Of a stretch of DNA of 64,000 bases, positions 60,131 through 64,000 are shown piece after piece; the stretch's first letter is position 1, and the number at the start of each line of letters is the position of its first letter. This DNA comes from CAZBQJ01 sp964494085 (GTDB lineage Bacteria; Patescibacteriota; Gracilibacteria; UBA1369). The stretch lies in NCBI GenBank assembly GCA_964494085.1, contig CAZBQJ010000004.1, positions 124,001-188,000 of the forward strand, in the 5' to 3' direction. The translations under genes were made by a program, and so were the position numbers. The notes below the pieces were generated by a model, which ran no database searches, was not told the origin of the DNA, and saw only the letters and a list, made by a program, of their open reading frames with translations.

Positions 60131-61381
60131 ATGGGGATTTGGAGCAAATTAACTAAAAAAAAGGCGAGACGAGAGAAGGGCAGAGCCAGCGGTAAAAAGG
60201 TAGATGGGATGCTACTGGGTTTGGTGATTATACTGATGGTTTTTGGCTTGGTGATGATTACCAGTATCGGAGTCCCCAAATCTATTCAACTGTCCGCACC
60301 AAATGTACTTTATCCCAATTGTGGTGATCCGGGAGTGGATTGTTATTTGTTGTTTAGAAATCACCTGATACGTTTAGCGATCGGTTTTGTACTGATGATA
60401 ATCATGACCAAAATCAACTATAAATTCTGGAAGAAATTGGCTCCGACATTTTTTGTCGGCACAATTATAGTATTGTTTATTGTGCTGTTTTTAGGCTCCA
60501 AGTACACCACCTTTGCCAGGTCATGGTTAATTTTATTCAATACATCGCTCCAACCGACGGAATTTGCCAAACTGTTTCTGATCTTCTATCTGGCCACCTG
60601 GATGGAGAAAAAACGTGATACGATTAAATCTTTTCAAAATGGCTTTTTACCATTCTGCATAATACTAGGAGCAATCATTTTGCCGATTATTCTACAGCCG
60701 GATTTGGGTGGAACTTTAGTAGTTGCCCTGATTGCTACGACAATGTTTTTTGTGGGGGGAGCCAGAATCAGACATATTCTCTTGGGAGCCTTTATCGTGA
60801 TGATGGCCAGCTTCGTCTTCCTTTCCAATTTCTCACATTTACGTGATAGAATAACCGCTTTCGTTTCCAATGATGCTAATTGTAAGGAGGATTTTTGTTG
60901 GCAAACCGAACAATCAAAAATCGCTATAGGAAGCGGGGGTTTTTGGGGCAAAGGTTTGACTCAAGGTGTGCAGAAATCATATTGGCTACCGCAATCGACC
61001 GATGATTTTATTTTTGCAGCATCAGCGGAAGAACTGGGATTTGTCAGAATGTCACTATTAGTGCTGGCTTATTTGGTGATTGCCTGGAGAGGGTATTTGA
61101 TCGCTAAAGGAGCGGAAAATCGCTTTATAGAGCTAACGGCGATTGGCATTACCAGCTGGATTGTTTTCCAGGCCTTTGTGAATATTGCTGTTAACATTGC
61201 GCTTATGCCAGTGACCGGAATTACTTTGCCATTTATCAGCTATGGCGGATCGTCGTTACTTTCAGTATTGATGGCCACGGGTATTTTGCTTCAACTTTCT
61301 AAACATTCCAATTATGAAAATCCTGGTAGCAGGAGGAGGAACGGGAGGTCATATCATTCCCAATATAGCTCTTCTCGATGA
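60131..61381 (+). CDS. ftsW: FtsW/RodA-family SEDS peptidoglycan polymerase
   Basis: Start chosen at ATG 60131 (416 residues); a TTG four codons upstream is less likely. A SEDS glycosyltransferase that polymerises lipid II at the septum. It has about ten membrane helices, LQPTEFAKLFLIFYLATWM near residue 136, QPDLGGTLVV near 180, GSGGFWGKGLTQGVQK near 258 with the PQSTDDFIFAASAEELG segment, and PVTGITLPFISYGGSS near 362. The large extracellular loop is short. Placed next to murG, as in division clusters, so ftsW is favoured over rodA. Its last 68 bases overlap murG in another frame, giving a Ser/Arg-rich tail. Confidence 0.92.
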   Translation: MGIWSKLTKKKARREKGRASGKKVDGMLLGLVIILMVFGLVMITSIGVPKSIQLSAPNVLYPNCGDPGVDCYLLFRNHLIRLAIGFVLMIIMTKINYKFWKKLAPTFFVGTIIVLFIVLFLGSKYTTFARSWLILFNTSLQPTEFAKLFLIFYLATWMEKKRDTIKSFQNGFLPFCIILGAIILPIILQPDLGGTLVVALIATTMFFVGGARIRHILLGAFIVMMASFVFLSNFSHLRDRITAFVSNDANCKEDFCWQTEQSKIAIGSGGFWGKGLTQGVQKSYWLPQSTDDFIFAASAEELGFVRMSLLVLAYLVIAWRGYLIAKGAENRFIELTAIGITSWIVFQAFVNIAVNIALMPVTGITLPFISYGGSSLLSVLMATGILLQLSKHSNYENPGSRRRNGRSYHSQYSSSR

Positions 61382-62384
61382 GTTAAAAAAAGAAGTGCCC
61401 AACTTGGATGTCCTCTATGTTGGCTCGAAGAACGGTATGGAAGCTGAGTTAATCCCCCGGGAGGGGTACCGGTTCCAAGCAATCAGCTGTGGTAAATTGC
61501 GACGCTATTTTAGTCTGAAAAATTTTTTTGACGGCTTTAGAACTATTGCCGGCATTATCCAAAGTATGATGATAATTCGTCGGTTCAAGCCCGAGATTAT
61601 TTTTTGTAAAGGTGGTTATGTGAGCCTCCCGGTGGCTTTAGCCGGGGCAATTTTAGGAAAACCGGTAGTTATCCATGAATCTGACCTAAAGATGGGATTG
61701 GCCAATAAAATTGCCGCGCGGGGAGCCCGGGCGATTTGTGTTTCATTCCCGGAGACCGCTGAATTGATGCGTAAAGATAAACGGGTAGTATTTACCGGTA
61801 ATCCGGTTAGAGCGGAATTGAAAGATGGTAATCGCTCCAAAGGTTTCCGGTTCACGGGACTGACTGAAGGAAAACCGGTTATCTTGGTGATGGGAGGAAG
61901 TCAGGGAGCGGATTTTATCAATGATTTAATCGCTAAAAACCTGTTGGATTTACTGAAACACTATCAGCTGGTGCAAGTCTGGGGGAAAGGCAAAATGCCT
62001 CATCAACGTGACCTGAAAGGTTATTTTGCTTGTGAGTATCTGGGTGCTGAACTGAAAGACATTTATGCCATCAGTGACTTGATTATCAGTCGGGCGGGAG
62101 CCAATAGTCTGGCGGAAATCGAGTATCTGGGCAAACCGGCCATCCTGATCCCACTTTTAAAGGGTAGTCGCGGAGACCAGATTGAGAATGCTGAAAGTTT
62201 TGCTTATCATAATAGTGCTATAGTAATCAGTGAAAAAGCGAAGAAAGTAGATTTGTTGGGAAATATTGAAAAATTGCTTAGAGGAAGATCTAACCAAAGT
62301 AAGCCCAAAACCAGTAATGCCGCCCGAAAAATAGCCCATCTGTTGATAGATTTAGCCAAAGCTAAAAATGTTAAAAAAACTTAA
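61314..62384 (+). CDS. murG: MurG glycosyltransferase (lipid II synthesis)
   Basis: A 356-residue protein of normal MurG length. It transfers GlcNAc from UDP-GlcNAc to lipid I on the inner membrane face. Motifs: MKILVAGGGTGGHIIPNIAL at the start, FCKGGYVSLPVALAG near 99, PVVIHESD near 118, TGNPVRAELK near 161, VMGGSQGADFIND near 190, and the UDP-GlcNAc site ISRAGANSLAEIEYLGKPAILIPL near 259-282. The ATG lies 68 bases inside ftsW, an unusually long overlap. The next glycosyltransferase gene overlaps its end by 17 bases, so the run ftsW-murG-glycosyltransferase is one operon. Confidence 0.97.
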   Translation: MKILVAGGGTGGHIIPNIALLDELKKEVPNLDVLYVGSKNGMEAELIPREGYRFQAISCGKLRRYFSLKNFFDGFRTIAGIIQSMMIIRRFKPEIIFCKGGYVSLPVALAGAILGKPVVIHESDLKMGLANKIAARGARAICVSFPETAELMRKDKRVVFTGNPVRAELKDGNRSKGFRFTGLTEGKPVILVMGGSQGADFINDLIAKNLLDLLKHYQLVQVWGKGKMPHQRDLKGYFACEYLGAELKDIYAISDLIISRAGANSLAEIEYLGKPAILIPLLKGSRGDQIENAESFAYHNSAIVISEKAKKVDLLGNIEKLLRGRSNQSKPKTSNAARKIAHLLIDLAKAKNVKKT

Positions 62385-63558
62385 AATTGGGGTTAATGGC
62401 AGGTTTTTCTGCCAACCATACAGCGGTATAGGCCGCTATTGCCTGAACCTTTTTCCAGAACTGGCCAGACAAAACCCGGAAATGGATTTTTATATTGGCA
62501 TACCGGAAGACCTAACGCCGGAAGTGGACCTGGCGCTGCGTGGGATTAATAATTTGAGATTTGAATTGGTCCCGGAAAAAGGCTGGTTGAAGCGGATTCA
62601 TCCTGGTTTGGCGAAGGCCGATTGGGAAAAAGAGCTACTGAGTAAGTTTTTTATCTCTGAGGAAGTTGATTTGGTCCATATCCCCTACCCCGCACTGTAT
62701 AAAAGATGGGATGATATACCGGTTATGGTGACTGTCCACGACGCAATTCCCTGGGTGGATGAAGAATATTTCCGCCGGAACCGACTTAGTGAAGTTTACA
62801 ATAATTGGACTTTGAAATCGTCTCTAAAAGCTGACTTTTTATTGACTGTGTCAGAGCAATCCGCCAAAGAGATTTTGTGGCTGGAAGGTTTTCAAATGGA
62901 TAAAATAGCGGTGGTTTACAATGCTTCGGAATTTGACCTGGATACAGAGATTGAGCCACAGGTGGCCGAGCGGTTGATGCAGAGGCTGGGGCTGGAGAGA
63001 AATGACCAGTTTCTCTTTTATATGGGTGGTTATGATAAACGCAAAAATGTAGCGAGGCTGGTGGAAATTTTCCTGACTGAAATTGCTCTACACAGTGATT
63101 TCAAATTAGTGCTGGGGGGAAATGCGATTTTGTCGAACAGCTTGTTTGAAATGATTAATATCAAAGACTCTCCCTACGCTGACCGTGTGATCAAAACAGG
63201 CTTTCTGAGCAATCAGGAATTGATGACTCTGTACGGATCAGCTTGGGCATTTTGGTCAATGACAACGCGTGAAGGATTTAATCTACCTTTACTGGAAGCT
63301 TTAACTTTGGGCTTACCGGCTCTGGTAAGCAACTTGCCGGTTCACCATGAAGTGGCTGGGGACACCCCATTTTATTTGGATCTTAATGCCAGTAATTTGG
63401 AGATTGGTAAAGCAATATTAGCTTTGCAGAAGGACACATCCGAGTATAATGAATTACAGACTCGTACAGCTGAATTCTCCAAAACTGCCGGCCAGAGATT
63501 TTCCTGGAGCAGAGCAGCCGAGCAGGTAGCAGCGATTTATCAAGAACTCACAAAATAA
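62368..63558 (+). CDS. GT4-family glycosyltransferase
   Basis: A 396-residue GT-B enzyme starting 17 bases inside murG. N-terminal domain: KIGVNGRFFCQPYSGIGRYCLNL with the glycine loop, then VTVHDAIPWVDEEYF near 133 and VSEQSAKEIL near 160. C-terminal domain: FLYMGGYDKRKNVARLVEIF near 213, VIKTGFLSNQELMTLYGSAW near 273, and the donor-binding WSMTTREGFNLPLLEALTLGLPALVSN near 294-320 with the E-x7-E pattern. It resembles mannosyl- or glucosyltransferases of cell-surface glycan pathways; the sugar is unknown. The next gene starts in the TAATG overlap with its stop. Confidence 0.9.
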   Translation: MLKKLKIGVNGRFFCQPYSGIGRYCLNLFPELARQNPEMDFYIGIPEDLTPEVDLALRGINNLRFELVPEKGWLKRIHPGLAKADWEKELLSKFFISEEVDLVHIPYPALYKRWDDIPVMVTVHDAIPWVDEEYFRRNRLSEVYNNWTLKSSLKADFLLTVSEQSAKEILWLEGFQMDKIAVVYNASEFDLDTEIEPQVAERLMQRLGLERNDQFLFYMGGYDKRKNVARLVEIFLTEIALHSDFKLVLGGNAILSNSLFEMINIKDSPYADRVIKTGFLSNQELMTLYGSAWAFWSMTTREGFNLPLLEALTLGLPALVSNLPVHHEVAGDTPFYLDLNASNLEIGKAILALQKDTSEYNELQTRTAEFSKTAGQRFSWSRAAEQVAAIYQELTK

Positions 63559-64000
63559 TGAATTTCACCCCATACTATAATCTGATTGCTGCGGCTATTA
63601 TCCTTTTGATTGTGGCCCTCGTATATATTGGTTTTCAGATCAAATCACTGTCTGCTGAAATTCAGGTTGCTGCTTATAAATTATATTTCGAATTGACTGC
63701 CAAAGATGATTTGTTGCCTCAATTAGTGGAAAAACTCAGTAATTATGTCGACCGGGGAAAATTCGCGGAGATTATTCAACGAAGGCACTTTGCTTTAGCC
63801 AAAACCCAAATTGGTGCCGAAAAAAAGCACATAGAAGAGCAGTTATGGGAAAGCTTTGATTTTCTCTGGAAAGCGGTCTCGGCTCAGACTGATCTGCAAA
63901 AAGACGTAGGTTTGATGGCCTTAACCAAAAACCTAAAAGAAGCCGACCAACGAATTGAGGAAAACAGCAAGGCCTACAATTCGCTGGTAAAAAAATATAA
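63558..64000 (+). CDS. LemA-like membrane protein, truncated by window edge
   Basis: ATG at 63558 overlaps the preceding stop (TAATG); the frame is open to the end, 147 codons. An N-terminal membrane helix lies at about 8-27 (NLIAAAIILLIVALVYIGF). A helical domain follows with LVEKLSNYVDRGKFAEIIQRR near 53-75 and ends in the window with ENSKAYNSLVKKYN, a pattern close to LemA (L-V-E-x-x-x-x-Y near the start, then N-x-x-A-R-x-x-Y-N-x-x-V-x-x-Y-N). LemA proteins are small membrane proteins of poorly known role. The C-terminus is not in the window. Confidence 0.55.
   Translation, partial: MNFTPYYNLIAAAIILLIVALVYIGFQIKSLSAEIQVAAYKLYFELTAKDDLLPQLVEKLSNYVDRGKFAEIIQRRHFALAKTQIGAEKKHIEEQLWESFDFLWKAVSAQTDLQKDVGLMALTKNLKEADQRIEENSKAYNSLVKKY

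Noticed and set aside
1..64000. CRISPR arrays, insertion sequences and phage genes
   Set aside because: No regularly spaced identical repeats of 24-40 bases, no transposase motifs and no terminal inverted repeats with a transposase were seen.
1..64000. UGA recoded as glycine or tryptophan
   Set aside because: TGA ends several genes exactly where family length predicts, for example uppP and the gene at 27777-29597. Conserved Gly and Trp positions in MiaA, UvrA and ThrRS do not need TGA.

Overview
The window looks like a chromosomal segment of a Patescibacteria (Candidate Phyla Radiation, CPR) bacterium. This is inferred from gene content, not from a marker tree, as no rRNA gene is present. 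The reasons are a compact type IV pilus operon without a pilM-like gene, a very large secreted surface protein, many unrecognised membrane or secreted proteins in tight operons, a VirB6/TrbL-like protein in an unusual operon, rpsF-rpsR with no ssb between them, and a threonyl-tRNA synthetase without its TGS domain. TGA is used as a normal stop (for example at 29595-29597 and at the end of uppP), so the UGA=Gly code of Gracilibacteria/Absconditabacteria does not apply. Base composition is moderately AT-rich, except for a GC-richer patch at about 40.14-41.42 kb.

Layout. 1-1.15 kb: minus-strand miaA-recJ (recJ runs off the edge), divergent from rplJ-rplL, which is preceded by an L10 leader with an attenuator-like terminator. 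2.5-8.4 kb: pilus assembly operon (PilN-like, PilO-like, PilB ATPase, PilC) and a prepilin with its own promoter and a strong terminator. 8.6-26.1 kb: one 17.5-kb gene for a 5,819-residue surface protein carrying calcium-binding-type repeats, Ig-like domains, SLH triplets and a large internal duplication. 26.1-30.8 kb: four translationally coupled genes for secreted or anchored proteins of unknown function. 30.9-31.5 kb: an HTH regulator with a small zinc-ribbon protein. 31.5-31.85 kb: an AT-rich region with DnaA-box-like sites and tandem decamers. 31.8-38 kb: uvrA, a PrsW-like protease, recF and an unrecognised gene. 38.2-40.1 kb: thrS. 40.1-41.4 kb: a compositionally distinct patch with two small genes. 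41.4-51.4 kb: a five-gene minus-strand operon with a VirB6/TrbL-like membrane protein. 51.6-52.2 kb: rpsF-rpsR. 52.5-64 kb: envelope genes (LysM-M23 peptidase, yidD, Smr, uppP, glycosyltransferase, MscS, SPFH protein, membrane protein, lspA, ftsW, murG, glycosyltransferase, LemA-like protein at the edge).

The genes fit together as a Gram-positive-like or otherwise unusual envelope: peptidoglycan precursor handling (uppP, murG, ftsW, M23), lipoprotein processing (lspA), an SLH-anchored giant surface protein, pili and a possible secretion or cell-cell apparatus. Promoters share a recognisable form: -35 TTGNNN, a 16-18 bp spacer, and a -10 TANAAT-like hexamer often preceded by TGC or TGG. Several starts lie only 4-11 bases from the -10 box and most genes lack a clear Shine-Dalgarno sequence, so leaderless or near-leaderless messages look common. 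All functional calls rest on reading motifs by eye; no database search was possible.
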